From contig JAMLHJ010000011.1 of assembly GCA_023957245.1 (NCBI GenBank), positions 54,911 to 118,910 on the forward strand: a stretch of DNA of 64,000 bases, written 5' to 3'. The translations under genes and the position numbers were made by a program. The number at the start of each line of letters is the position of its first letter. Within the stretch, counting starts at the first letter, position 1. Source of the DNA: Chitinophagales bacterium (GTDB lineage Bacteria; Bacteroidota; Bacteroidia; Chitinophagales; JADIYW01). The notes beneath the pieces are model-generated. The model was not told the origin of the DNA. It did no database searches and was given only the letters and a program-made list of their open reading frames with translations. This document shows, in pieces, positions 1 through 8,712 of the stretch.

Positions 1-165
1 ATTTTTAAAGCACTCCCAGGAGATGCATTACACCCTCATCAATACAATCTCAAAGAATATGAAAATTTTCTAACATCAAGAGGTTTTAAAATTCGACAAA
101 CTCTTTTAAAAGAGAAAGGCAATATTTTCAATTATTATGTTCAAGTTGCTCAAAAACTAGGATAA
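1..165 (+). CDS. C-terminal fragment, possibly SAM-dependent methyltransferase
   Basis: An open frame enters from the left edge and ends at TAA 163-165, giving 54 residues and no start. The tail runs LKEYENFLTSRGFK and then a short beta-rich end. This resembles the C-terminal sheet of class I methyltransferases, where an xxEFxxLLxxxGF motif precedes the last strands. That assignment is inference from a short piece. It could equally be another enzyme; only that it is coding is reasonably clear, because the frame shows the AT-rich codon use of its neighbours. It is co-directional with the C69 peptidase, 60 bp upstream. Confidence 0.45.
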   Translation: MFKALPGDALHPHQYNLKEYENFLTSRGFKIRQTLLKEKGNIFNYYVQVAQKLG

Positions 166-225
166 TCTTTAAAATTCATAATGATTACACTTTCAAATTT
201 TAGATAATATTCTTAAATTGGAAAG

Positions 226-1506
226 ATGTGTGATACTTTTATTTGCCCACCAACACATTCCAAATCAGGAAACTGGATTTTTGGCAAAAACTCAGATAGA
301 GAGCCAAATGAGATTCAGCTTATCAAAAAGCATCCTAGAAGAAATAATGCCAATGGAAAACAGAAATGTACTTATATAGAAGTAGAGCATTCTCAAGAAA
401 CTTTAGCGACTATATTATCACAGCCATTTCAAATGTGGGGTGCAGAAATGGGCATGAATGAAAAAGGAGTTACCATTGGAAATGAAGCTGTATTTACCAA
501 ATTTTCATTTACTAATGACAATAATGGCCTTACAGGTATGGATATGCTACGTCTGGCTTTAGAAAGTTGCTCTAATGCAAAAGAAAGCTTAGAAAAAATT
601 ATTACACTGAATGAAAAGTATGGACAAAACGCAAATGGTGGATTTCGAGAGCGTTTTTTCTATCACAATAGTTTCCTAATTGCAGATTCTAATGAAGCCT
701 ATATTTTAGAAACCGCTGGAAAATTTTGGGCTATGGAAAAAGTAAAAACTTTCAGAGCGATTTCCAATGGACTTTCCATTGGTTCAAAATATGATGATAT
801 CCATCCTGAAGCTATTACTTACGCTCAAAATAAATCTTGGACAAAAAAGAATCAAACTTTTCATTTTGCCAATTCATTTTCAGCATTTTGGATGCCCAAA
901 TTAGCCAGATGCGATATTCGTAAAAAGTATTCTGAAAACCATCAACTAAATAAATTTGGAATTGAAGATGCATTTACCACTTTAAGAACTCATCATACAA
1001 ATACTTCTTTCAAGCCACAAAACAGTAATACTGGTAGTGTCTGTATGCATGCCAATGGAATATTATGTCCTCATCAGACAACCTCTAGTATGGTTGCAGA
1101 AATAAGAAAAGATAGACCTTCCACTCTATGGCTTACAGGTAGCTCCTCCCCTTGTTTGAGCATTTTCAAGCCATTTTATTTTCAATCAACAGTCTTTTTT
1201 GAGAATGAAGACCATTGGTTAAATTGGGAGAAATTTCACCGTCAGGCAATTCATGATTATCAAAATGCGCATCATGAAATTGAACATCTGAGAAGAGAAA
1301 AAGAGATGGGTTGGATAAAAGCCGATAGTTTTATTATGGAACATCAAGAATATGAAAAACTACCTCATTTAAGTTTAAATGCCATTGAAGAAAGTGAGAA
1401 AATCTTACATCACCTCAATTCTATCAAATATTCCAATCACTCATCCTTTCTATATCGCCATTTTTGGAACAAACAAAACTCTAACCTAAGTCCACTTAAA
1501 TCATGA
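226..1506 (+). CDS. C69-family dipeptidase / secernin-like Ntn hydrolase
   Basis: The 426-residue product starts MCDTFICPP with GKNSDR at residues 20-25. This is the peptidase C69/secernin signature, in which Cys2 becomes the N-terminal nucleophile once Met1 is removed. That fixes the start at 226, because Cys must follow Met directly. No signal peptide is visible, so the protein is probably cytoplasmic. Family members hydrolyse dipeptides or related amides; the substrate here is unknown. The last codon overlaps the start of the monoamine oxidase (ATGA), so the two are translationally coupled. The C-terminal 100 residues are rich in charged helix and look like a lineage-specific extension. 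Confidence 0.85.
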   Translation: MCDTFICPPTHSKSGNWIFGKNSDREPNEIQLIKKHPRRNNANGKQKCTYIEVEHSQETLATILSQPFQMWGAEMGMNEKGVTIGNEAVFTKFSFTNDNNGLTGMDMLRLALESCSNAKESLEKIITLNEKYGQNANGGFRERFFYHNSFLIADSNEAYILETAGKFWAMEKVKTFRAISNGLSIGSKYDDIHPEAITYAQNKSWTKKNQTFHFANSFSAFWMPKLARCDIRKKYSENHQLNKFGIEDAFTTLRTHHTNTSFKPQNSNTGSVCMHANGILCPHQTTSSMVAEIRKDRPSTLWLTGSSSPCLSIFKPFYFQSTVFFENEDHWLNWEKFHRQAIHDYQNAHHEIEHLRREKEMGWIKADSFIMEHQEYEKLPHLSLNAIEESEKILHHLNSIKYSNHSSFLYRHFWNKQNSNLSPLKS

Positions 1507-2852
1507 AAATTTTAGAAACAGATTTCATTATAATAGGTGCTGGATATGCGGGAATTGCAGCAGCTTCTAAATTACATCAAGCCAATAAAAATTTCATTGT
1601 ATTGGAAGCCAGAGATAGGATTGGAGGTAGAGTAAATACTCAAAAGATAGAAAATTCAGGAGAGACAATCGATGTCGGAGCGCAATGGATAGGACCTACT
1701 CAAAATCTGATATGGGAATGGGTAAGAAAGCATCAAGTTGAAGTTTTTGATTGTTATGATGAAGGAAAAAATATTTATCACTACAATGGAAAAACAAAAA
1801 CCTATAAAGGTACGATACCTAAAATGAACCCTATCGCTTTGATTGATTTGGGTATAGCAATGGAACGTCTCAATAAAATGAGCAAAAAAATCAATTTAGA
1901 AGCTCCTTGGTCAATATCTGATGCTGAAAAATGGGATGGCGAAACAATGGAAACTTGGATAAACAAAAATATAAAAACCAAAGCAGCCAGAGTAGCTATG
2001 CATATTGGACTTGAAACCGTTTTTGCATGTCAAGCTTCTGAGATTTCATTATTGCATTTCTTATTCTATTGCCATTCAGGTAAAGATTTAGATACTTTAT
2101 TAGGAGTTACTAATGGTGCTCAACAGGCCTTGTTTATTGAAGGAACTCAAAATTTGATTACTCATGAAGCCCATGCATTTAAAGAAAATATACAATTGAA
2201 CCAAGTAGTAAAATATATTTCTCAAGACAAGGAAAAGGTCATAGTTAAAACCGATTCATTAGAAGTTTATGCCCGAAAGGTTATAGTCGCTATTCCTCCA
2301 GCATTATGTCAAAAAATCACTTTTCATCCTGCTTTAAGCCAAAGAAAATCTCAATTATTTCAACGAATGCCAATGGGTGCTGCAATGAAATGCTTTGTTA
2401 TCTATGACTCTCCATTTTGGAGAAAAGATGGATTTTCTGGACAAATAGTAAGTGACAAAGCTCCTTTACATGTCAGTTTTGATTGCTCAAAGCCCAATGG
2501 GAAAGGTATTATCTTATTTTTTGTTGAAGGGAAAAATGCAAGAGATTTTATTGAACTGTCTCTTAACGAAAGAAAAGAAAAAGTAATATCTATCCTTCAA
2601 TCTTTTTATGGCAACGAAGCTTTCAATTTCATAGATTATATAGATAAATGTTGGACAGAAGAAGAATTTAGTGGAGGATGTTATGCAGGTAATTTCACAC
2701 CAGGTTCATGGACACAGTTTGGTAAAGCACTTAGAACTCCAGAAGGCAATATTCATTGGGCAGGAACAGAAACTGCAACTCATTGGTGCGGATATATGGA
2801 TGGAGCCATATCGTCTGGCTATCGGGCTGCAGAAGAAATTTTGAATAGCTAA
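1503..2852 (+). CDS. Flavin monoamine oxidase (MAO-like, covalent FAD)
   Basis: A 449-residue FAD-dependent amine oxidase. The N-terminal dinucleotide fold has GAGYAG at about residues 12-17, then the acidic end of strand 2 and RIGGRV. Near the C-terminus SGGCY contains Cys393, at the place where eukaryotic MAO-A/B attach FAD through a thioether. WAGTETATHWCGYMDGA follows at about 419-435, again matching MAO. It probably oxidises primary amines to aldehydes, ammonia and hydrogen peroxide; the substrate is not predictable. There is no signal peptide. It overlaps the C69 peptidase by 4 nt, suggesting joint expression and perhaps amine release by the first enzyme. Covalent flavinylation is an inference from Cys393. 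Confidence 0.9.
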   Translation: MKILETDFIIIGAGYAGIAAASKLHQANKNFIVLEARDRIGGRVNTQKIENSGETIDVGAQWIGPTQNLIWEWVRKHQVEVFDCYDEGKNIYHYNGKTKTYKGTIPKMNPIALIDLGIAMERLNKMSKKINLEAPWSISDAEKWDGETMETWINKNIKTKAARVAMHIGLETVFACQASEISLLHFLFYCHSGKDLDTLLGVTNGAQQALFIEGTQNLITHEAHAFKENIQLNQVVKYISQDKEKVIVKTDSLEVYARKVIVAIPPALCQKITFHPALSQRKSQLFQRMPMGAAMKCFVIYDSPFWRKDGFSGQIVSDKAPLHVSFDCSKPNGKGIILFFVEGKNARDFIELSLNERKEKVISILQSFYGNEAFNFIDYIDKCWTEEEFSGGCYAGNFTPGSWTQFGKALRTPEGNIHWAGTETATHWCGYMDGAISSGYRAAEEILNS

Positions 2853-2910
2853 ATAATCTTATAATATTCTGTTGGTTAAATGTGATTTATGGGTTCACAT
2901 AATTATTTAT

Positions 2911-2918
2911 TATCTTTG
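2911..2918 (+). promoter_or_regulatory. TAnnTTTG promoter box for ahcY
   Basis: TATCTTTG matches the Bacteroidota -7 consensus TAnnTTTG and lies 18 bp before the ahcY ATG. Transcription should start near 2922, giving a leader of about 15 nt. No convincing -33 TTTG is visible. Confidence 0.6.
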
Positions 2919-2936
2919 TAGGCTAAAAATTTAAAA

Positions 2937-4259
2937 ATGTCACAAAAACCAGCAATCGAATTGACGCTACCATACAAAGTGAAAGATATTTCATTGGCAG
3001 AATGGGGTCGTAAAGAAATAGAATTAGCAGAAGCTGAAATGCCTGGACTAATGGCTTTAAGAGAAGAGTTTGGACCTTCTCAACCATTAAAAGGTGCAAG
3101 AATAGCAGGTTGTCTGCACATGACTATCCAGACTGCAGTATTAATAGAAACTTTAGTGGCTTTAGGTGCTGAAGTCAAATGGTCTTCTTGTAATATTTTC
3201 TCAACTCAAGACCACGCAGCAGCAGCTATTGCAGCAGCAGGTGTTCCAGTATATGCATGGAAAGGAATGAATGAAGAAGAATTCAATTGGTGTATTGAGC
3301 AGACTTTATTTTTTGGCTCTGAAGATAGACCATTAAATATGATTCTAGATGACGGTGGAGATTTGACTAATATGGTTCTTGATGTCTATCCTGAACTTGT
3401 AAAATATGTTAAAGGGCTCTCTGAAGAAACAACAACTGGTGTTCACAGATTGTACGAAAGAGTACAAAATGGTACTCTTCCTATCCCTGCAATCAATATC
3501 AATGACTCAGTAACAAAATCCAAATTTGACAACAAATACGGATGTAGAGAAAGTTGCGTTGATGCTATTCGCCGTGCTACTGATGTGATGATAGCAGGAA
3601 AAGTAGCAGTTGTTGCTGGCTATGGTGATGTAGGAAAAGGCTCTGCAGAATCATTAAGAGGTGCAGGAGCTAGAGTAATTGTTACAGAAATCGACCCTAT
3701 TTGTGCTCTGCAAGCAGCAATGGAAGGTTTTGAAGTGAAAAAAATGATTGATGCAGCAAAAGAAGCTGATATCATCGTTACAACTACTGGCTGTAGAGAT
3801 ATTGTTACTGGAGATGTCTTTAAAGTATTAAAAGACAAAGCAATCGTAAGTAATATTGGCCATTTCGATATTGAAATAGATATGGCATGGTTGAACAAAA
3901 ATTATGGTCATAGTAAAATTGAAATCAAACCTCAAGTGGACAAATACACAATTGATGGGAAAGATATCATTGTATTAGCAGAAGGACGTTTAATGAATTT
4001 AGGCTGTGCTACTGGGCACCCTTCTTTCGTGATGAGTAACTCTTTCACTAACCAAGTTTTGGCTCAATTGGAAATATGGACAAACACAGACAAATATGAA
4101 AACAATGTCTATGTACTTCCTAAACATTTGGATGAGAAAGTAGCTAGACTTCACTTGAAAAAAATCGGTGTTGAATTAGATGTTTTGACTGATACTCAAT
4201 CTCAATACCTTAATATCCCTGCTGAAGGTCCATACAAACCTGATTATTACAGATATTAA
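2937..4259 (+). CDS. ahcY: S-adenosylhomocysteine hydrolase (adenosylhomocysteinase)
   Basis: A full-length 440-residue AhcY that splits S-adenosylhomocysteine into adenosine and homocysteine, removing the product inhibitor of methyltransferases. Visible landmarks are [12 protein letters not shown] in the substrate domain, [11 protein letters not shown], the NAD-binding [23 protein letters not shown], and the C-terminal KPDYYRY that reaches the partner subunit's NAD site. Length and motifs are normal for the tetrameric cytoplasmic enzyme. It is flanked by its own promoter box and an intrinsic terminator, so it is probably monocistronic. Confidence 0.98.
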   Translation: MSQKPAIELTLPYKVKDISLAEWGRKEIELAEAEMPGLMALREEFGPSQPLKGARIAGCLHMTIQTAVLIETLVALGAEVKWSSCNIFSTQDHAAAAIAAAGVPVYAWKGMNEEEFNWCIEQTLFFGSEDRPLNMILDDGGDLTNMVLDVYPELVKYVKGLSEETTTGVHRLYERVQNGTLPIPAININDSVTKSKFDNKYGCRESCVDAIRRATDVMIAGKVAVVAGYGDVGKGSAESLRGAGARVIVTEIDPICALQAAMEGFEVKKMIDAAKEADIIVTTTGCRDIVTGDVFKVLKDKAIVSNIGHFDIEIDMAWLNKNYGHSKIEIKPQVDKYTIDGKDIIVLAEGRLMNLGCATGHPSFVMSNSFTNQVLAQLEIWTNTDKYENNVYVLPKHLDEKVARLHLKKIGVELDVLTDTQSQYLNIPAEGPYKPDYYRY

Positions 4260-4278
4260 TCAAAATAAATTTTCTAAT

Positions 4279-4309
4279 AAAAGGCTGTTCAAATTTTGGG
4301 CAGCCTTTT
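4279..4309 (+). terminator. Intrinsic terminator after ahcY
   Basis: AAAAGGCTG and CAGCCTTTT form a 9-bp stem around a 13-nt loop, 20 bp after the ahcY stop codon, followed by a T-rich tract. Confidence 0.8.
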
Positions 4310-4311
4310 GT

Positions 4312-4319
4312 TATTTTTG
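4312..4319 (+). promoter_or_regulatory. TAnnTTTG box immediately before a GTG start
   Basis: TATTTTTG is followed by only four bases (TACT) before the GTG start at 4324. With usual Bacteroidota spacing the transcript would begin at or next to the start codon, implying a leaderless message. Confidence 0.55.
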
Positions 4320-4323
4320 TACT

Positions 4324-5001
4324 GTGAAAAATATATTTTACTTTTTTCTTGTACTGATTATTCCCTTTAGTAGTAACGGGCAAGCATCCAACCAATGGGT
4401 GAGTCAGCAACTGAATTCTACCGTCTCAGTTTTCTTCCCTAGCATGCCACAAAAAAATGACACATTGGGGCAGACTTTGTTCCACTATACTGAAGGAGAT
4501 GATGTGATGATAGCTTCTACCACACTCATTCCTGACTCTTTATTTTCTCAAACAAATATTAATCTAGATACTGTATTAAATAATTTTATACAAAGTTCAA
4601 TTCAAGGGGCTACGACATTGATTTATTCTAAAACAATGTATAAAAATCAAAATGCGATATTTTACAAAGTCAGAATCGATGACGAACTCAATCCCATCAA
4701 AGGGCTTATCGTAGATAGTTATAATTTTATTCTGGAAGATACCATTTATAGCATTTCTTATCTAAGATATCATGCCAAAGAGTTGTATAATTACAATCAG
4801 CAACGCAAGTATTTTGATATGGTAGAGATTCATTCTATAGATCATATTTCTACCGATTCTGCTACAAATTCTAATACTGATATTTCTATTCCAGGAAGTG
4901 ACACTACCTCAAAGAATCATATTCCATTTATTGCGCTGATTTTAGTAATAGCTATAGGAGTTGCTATATTTTATAACAAAAAGAGAAAAAATATCTCTTA
5001 A
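4324..5001 (+). CDS. Signal-peptide protein with C-terminal membrane anchor, unknown function
   Basis: The 225-residue product is not recognised. GTG is taken as start because the only alternative, Met at about residue 41, would lose the clear signal peptide (MKNIFYFFLVLIIPFSSNGQA). The middle 150 residues are a soluble extracytoplasmic region rich in Asn, Ser and Thr, with a repeated Tyr/Ile pattern typical of beta structure. Residues about 200-217 form a hydrophobic helix (FIALILVIAIGVAIFY) followed by KKRK, a type I anchor with a short cytoplasmic tail. It lies between ahcY and convergent genes; context gives no function. Confidence 0.7.
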   Translation: MKNIFYFFLVLIIPFSSNGQASNQWVSQQLNSTVSVFFPSMPQKNDTLGQTLFHYTEGDDVMIASTTLIPDSLFSQTNINLDTVLNNFIQSSIQGATTLIYSKTMYKNQNAIFYKVRIDDELNPIKGLIVDSYNFILEDTIYSISYLRYHAKELYNYNQQRKYFDMVEIHSIDHISTDSATNSNTDISIPGSDTTSKNHIPFIALILVIAIGVAIFYNKKRKNIS

Positions 5002-5003
5002 AA

Positions 5004-5555
5004 TTACTTTATTCCTTTTTGGATTTCATACTCGGTACATTCCTTTAGGATTTTTTGCATCAATTCAGAGCGAGTTTCTTCAGGCAATTTATTAATCTCT
5101 ACAAATGAAATTCCTATATCCTTGTATTTCGCATAAGCACAATCACAGACATTATTTCGTTTCTCCTTATTTCTAGAAAAATTCTTTTTCAGTCCTTTAT
5201 AACAACCTTTCTTAAACAGATATTCCTCTTTCAATATTTCATTATTACTAGCTTCAGCACAAGCAATACCTCTTTTATGATAATCTTCACTTCCAGATAA
5301 TGCAACAATTGCATCCATATCATCAAAACTAACTCCAGATTCTTTAATTATACTTATAAAACTTTCAAATAAACAGCTACAAAAATAATCTGCATTGACA
5401 TTAATCTTTTTATTCTGCCTTATTTCTTCCATACAAGGTGTATAAACAAAATCTTTCAAGATTTCTATGCTACTAATGGAGTCATTTTCATCACCAGCCT
5501 GAGCTACTTGAATAGTCACCCAATTGAATAGGATAAAAAACAAAAAATACCTCAT
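5004..5555 (-). CDS. Secreted protein with duplicated Cys...CxC module, unknown function
   Basis: The 183-residue product has a signal peptide (MRYFLFFILFNWVTIQVAQA, cleavage before GDEN). The mature part holds two similar units. The first has a Cys in YTPCMEEIRQN and then CSC followed by VSFDDMDAI. The second has a Cys in KKGCYKGLKKN and then CDC followed by ISFVEINKL. Each is Cys, about 18 residues, CxC, about 15 residues, then a (V/I)SF helix. The six cysteines could form disulfides in the periplasm or bind metal. It follows lgt by one base and is almost certainly co-transcribed with it. No family recognised. Confidence 0.7.
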   Translation of the reverse strand: MRYFLFFILFNWVTIQVAQAGDENDSISSIEILKDFVYTPCMEEIRQNKKINVNADYFCSCLFESFISIIKESGVSFDDMDAIVALSGSEDYHKRGIACAEASNNEILKEEYLFKKGCYKGLKKNFSRNKEKRNNVCDCAYAKYKDIGISFVEINKLPEETRSELMQKILKECTEYEIQKGIK

Positions 5556-5556
5556 G

Positions 5557-6363
5557 CTAAATAGTTTTCCTTTTCAATGAATAATAAAGCAAACCCAATC
5601 CCATCAACACAAATGGAACACTCAATAATTGACCACTATTCAGCCCAAAAGCAACAATCTCACTATAATCTGATTTCCAAAACTCCCATAAAATTCTGAA
5701 AGATAACATCAGTATAAAAAATATAGCTGACATCAATCCTTCCCTTACTTTTCCATTGCTAGAAACATACAAATAGGATAAAATGCCAAATACTAACGCA
5801 TAACTTGCTGATTCAAACAACATGATAGGTATTCTAGGAAAATCTTCTCCATTCTGTACAAATACAACACCCCATGAACCATCTGTAGGTAAACCGACAA
5901 TTTCTGAATTGAAGAAATTACCCAATCTGATAAATGTCGCTGCCAATGCAACTACCCAACAAATTCTATCTAAGAGCCATAAATAGGAATAACCTTTATG
6001 CTTCTTCATGAAAATATATAATGCAGGTAGTATCGTAAATATCGCTCCATGGCTAGCTAACCCTCCTTCCCAAATTTTAAAAATTTCTAAAGGATGTTCA
6101 ATAAAATAATAATGAAAATCATAAAAAAGGCAATGTCCAAGCCTAGCTCCAATGATAGTTGCTAAAAACATATACATCACCAAATCATCTAAATCTTCAA
6201 TTTTCTTGTTTTCCTTTTTAGCGATATAGACAAATAAATAATAACCAATAAAAAATGATAGCCCAAACAATAAGCTATACCATCTCACACTGAGAAACCC
6301 TAAAAAATTGGAAACAATCTCTGGGGAAGTATTCCAATAAAATACAAAATTCAATAAGTTCAT
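5557..6363 (-). CDS. lgt: Prolipoprotein diacylglyceryl transferase
   Basis: A 268-residue inner-membrane enzyme that moves diacylglycerol from phosphatidylglycerol to the lipobox cysteine of prolipoproteins, the first step of lipoprotein maturation. Visible motifs are GARLGH, the WEGGLASHG segment with the catalytic-region His, and RLGNFFNSEIVG, which matches the Lgt signature GRxGNFxNxE. About seven hydrophobic segments are present, as expected. The window encodes at least two lipoproteins that would be substrates. Its stop is one base before the Cys-rich protein, so they form an operon. Confidence 0.96.
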   Translation of the reverse strand: MNLLNFVFYWNTSPEIVSNFLGFLSVRWYSLLFGLSFFIGYYLFVYIAKKENKKIEDLDDLVMYMFLATIIGARLGHCLFYDFHYYFIEHPLEIFKIWEGGLASHGAIFTILPALYIFMKKHKGYSYLWLLDRICWVVALAATFIRLGNFFNSEIVGLPTDGSWGVVFVQNGEDFPRIPIMLFESASYALVFGILSYLYVSSNGKVREGLMSAIFFILMLSFRILWEFWKSDYSEIVAFGLNSGQLLSVPFVLMGLGLLYYSLKRKTI

Positions 6364-6377
6364 CTTAAAATATCTAT

Positions 6378-6385
6378 CAAATGTA
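6378..6385 (-). promoter_or_regulatory. TAnnTTTG promoter box for lgt
   Basis: On the minus strand TACATTTG lies 14 bp before the lgt ATG, giving a predicted leader of about 10 nt. Confidence 0.5.
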
Positions 6386-6591
6386 TGAAAAACAGAACAA
6401 CAAGAGGAATATCTTCTTATAAATATTAGCTATTGAAATACTTACCGCTATTAGATTTATCTTCAATATTTCTCAAATATCTACTTCAATACACCCAGTA
6501 TATTCCTCCAAAACCATTATTAATCATTTCTAGCACTCAAAAAAGGCAAAATGATTAAGAATATTTAATATTACAATTTTAAACTTTTACC

Positions 6592-6599
6592 TATTTTTG
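6592..6599 (+). promoter_or_regulatory. TAnnTTTG promoter box of the arginine cluster
   Basis: TATTTTTG lies 165 bp upstream of the GNAT gene. The predicted transcript start, about 6603-6604, is next to an ATG that opens a 20-codon frame, so the operon has an unusually long leader for this window. Confidence 0.55.
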
Positions 6600-6604
6600 T
6601 ACAA

Positions 6605-6667
6605 ATGAACCAAGAATTGTTTACCCACCCTATTATTTGGGGGCTTAATTTTGAATGTAGGCCTTGA
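6605..6667 (+). other. Possible leader peptide of the arginine cluster
   Basis: ATG at 6605 lies five bases after the promoter box and opens a 20-residue frame (MNQELFTHPIIWGLNFECRP). Its penultimate codon is an Arg AGG, and its TGA stop sits in the loop of a GGCC-TTGA-GGCC hairpin (6660-6671). Six T's follow at 6678-6683. The arrangement resembles a transcription attenuator, but there is only one Arg codon and the stem is short. Coding status and function are speculative. Confidence 0.3.
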
Positions 6668-6763
6668 GGCCGGCTCATTTTTTCCCAGAGGTGAATTACA
6701 CCTTATTTTTTCTATCCTTTTATTTTTTGGTTGAAACCTTTTTATTAAAAGTATTATTTCTAA

Positions 6764-7483
6764 TTGATAGTGAAAATTAATAAAGATAAAAAATTTATAG
6801 TCCATGTAGCCACAGTGGCTCATACAATGTATGCAGAAGAAATTTGCCATGCGATGGAAGATTCTGCTAAAAAAAGAGGTACAGGAATCGCTAAACGAAA
6901 ACCTGAATATATCTCTCAAAAAATGCTGGAAGGCAAAGCTATTATTGCACTATCTAATGAAGGTGAATGGGCTGGTTTCTGTTATATTGAAGTGTGGGAA
7001 GGCAAAAATTACGTTGCCAATTCAGGTCTTATTGTATCTGAAAAGTTCAGAAACGCAGGATTAGCAAAAAAAATCAAAGAGAAAGCATTTGAATTAACAC
7101 GCAAAAAATATCCAGATGCCAAAATGTTTGGTATCACTACTAGCCTTGCTGTCATGAAAATCAACTCTGAATTAGGATACAAACCAGTTACCTTTTCTGA
7201 GCTGACTCAAGATGATGCATTTTGGAGTGGGTGCCAAAGTTGTGTCAATTATGACATTCTGATGAGGACAAACAGAAAAATCTGCCTTTGTACAGGAATG
7301 TTATACGACCCTAAAGCAGATAAGAAAAAACAATTTGTCGAAGGGCTAAAAAAACAAAACACCAATAAAAAAATACCGAATAAACTATCTGTTCCTAAAA
7401 CTCAAAAAAATACAGTAGCTAAAGGTCTAAAAAAAGCAACAAAAAATAAATTGAACACTTCTAATACAGAGACAAATGACTGA
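6764..7483 (+). CDS. GNAT-family N-acetyltransferase of the arginine cluster
   Basis: A 239-residue protein with a GNAT core. Residues about 20-45 hold the AKKRGTGIAKRKPEYIS motif, and NSGLIVSEKFRNAGLAKKIK is the acyl-CoA-binding region. C-terminal to the core, CVNYDILM and ICLCTGMLYDP contain conserved-looking cysteines. The last 45 residues are a Lys-rich, low-complexity tail. Starts TTG 6764 or GTG 6770 are both possible; no ATG lies upstream in frame. It overlaps argG by 8 nt. Its position suggests it makes the N-acyl-glutamate that ArgC and ArgD later use, replacing a classical ArgA; this is inference from context. Confidence 0.85.
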   Translation: MIVKINKDKKFIVHVATVAHTMYAEEICHAMEDSAKKRGTGIAKRKPEYISQKMLEGKAIIALSNEGEWAGFCYIEVWEGKNYVANSGLIVSEKFRNAGLAKKIKEKAFELTRKKYPDAKMFGITTSLAVMKINSELGYKPVTFSELTQDDAFWSGCQSCVNYDILMRTNRKICLCTGMLYDPKADKKKQFVEGLKKQNTNKKIPNKLSVPKTQKNTVAKGLKKATKNKLNTSNTETND

Positions 7484-8687
7484 AAATAAAAAAGTAGTTC
7501 TCGCATATAGTGGCGGGCTAGATACTTCATTTTGTGTAAAATATCTCAATGAAGATAAAGGACTTGATGTATATGCCATCACAGTGAATACTGGTGGATT
7601 TAGCGACCAACAAATAGCTGATATTAAAACAAGAGCATTATCTCTAGGCGTAAAAGAGTATGTGGCTCAAGATATTACTAGAGAATATTACGATAAATGT
7701 TTGAAATATCTCATTTTCGGGAATGTCCTAAAAAACAATACTTACCCATTATCTGTCAGTGCAGAAAGAGTTTTTCAAGCCATAGCTGTCGCTGAATATG
7801 CCAAATCTATCGGTGCTGAATATATTGCTCATGGTAGTACTGGAGCAGGAAACGACCAAGTACGTTTTGATATGATTTTTAATATTGTACTTCCAGAAGC
7901 TGAAATTATCACACCAATAAGAGATTTGAGATTGAGTCGTGAAGAAGAAATCGAATATCTAAAAGCAAAAGGTGTAGAAATAGATGCTGAAAAAGCAAAA
8001 TATTCTATCAATCAAGGTGTATGGGGAACTTCTGTCGGAGGAAAAGAAACTTTAACTTCTGACCAAACTTTACCAGAATCTGCTTATCCTACTCAATTAA
8101 CTCAACAAGGTTCCGAAGAAATCACTATCTCTTTTGAAAAAGGTGAACCTATTGCTCTTAATGGAAAAAAATTCAATCATCCTATCGAACTCATTCAAGA
8201 ATTGAATAGTATTGCTGCACCTTATGCAATAGGTAGAGATATACATGTAGGAGATACTATCATAGGTATCAAAGGTCGTGTAGGATTTGAAGCGGCTGCA
8301 CCTATTATCCTTATTAAAGCCCATCATTTATTGGAAAAACATACACTGACCAAACAACAATTGACTTGGAAAGATATGCTATCCAATCCTTACGGAAATT
8401 TCTTACATGAAGGATTATTCTATGAACCTGTGATGAGAGATTTTGAAGCATTTTTCAGCTCTACACAAGCACATGTTACAGGCGACGTTATCATCAGTCT
8501 AAGACCTTATCAATTCTCGACTATAGGCATACGCTCTCCTTATGATTTGATGCAAAGTAAATTTGGCACTTATGGAGAAGTAAATAATACATGGTCAGGG
8601 GAAGATGTCAAAGGATTTGCCAAAATATTTTCCAATCAGATAATGATTCATACCAAAGTCAAAGAAGCTGCTGAAAATAACAAATAG
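7476..8687 (+). CDS. argG: Argininosuccinate synthase
   Basis: A 403-residue enzyme that condenses citrulline and aspartate with ATP to argininosuccinate, the penultimate step to arginine. The N-type ATP-pyrophosphatase loop AYSGGLDTSFC is at about residues 10-20. HGSTGAGNDQVRFD and YSINQGVWGTSVGGKE are characteristic substrate-binding segments. Length is normal. ATG overlaps the GNAT stop, showing translational coupling, and argC follows after 25 bp. Confidence 0.97.
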   Translation: MTENKKVVLAYSGGLDTSFCVKYLNEDKGLDVYAITVNTGGFSDQQIADIKTRALSLGVKEYVAQDITREYYDKCLKYLIFGNVLKNNTYPLSVSAERVFQAIAVAEYAKSIGAEYIAHGSTGAGNDQVRFDMIFNIVLPEAEIITPIRDLRLSREEEIEYLKAKGVEIDAEKAKYSINQGVWGTSVGGKETLTSDQTLPESAYPTQLTQQGSEEITISFEKGEPIALNGKKFNHPIELIQELNSIAAPYAIGRDIHVGDTIIGIKGRVGFEAAAPIILIKAHHLLEKHTLTKQQLTWKDMLSNPYGNFLHEGLFYEPVMRDFEAFFSSTQAHVTGDVIISLRPYQFSTIGIRSPYDLMQSKFGTYGEVNNTWSGEDVKGFAKIFSNQIMIHTKVKEAAENNK

Positions 8688-8712
8688 TACTTTGACAAAA
8701 GATAATATAACA

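Noticed and set aside
6587..6919. 110-codon minus-strand frame over the arginine leader
   Set aside because: Antisense to the leader and GNAT start; no promoter, no family, overlaps the better supported plus-strand features.
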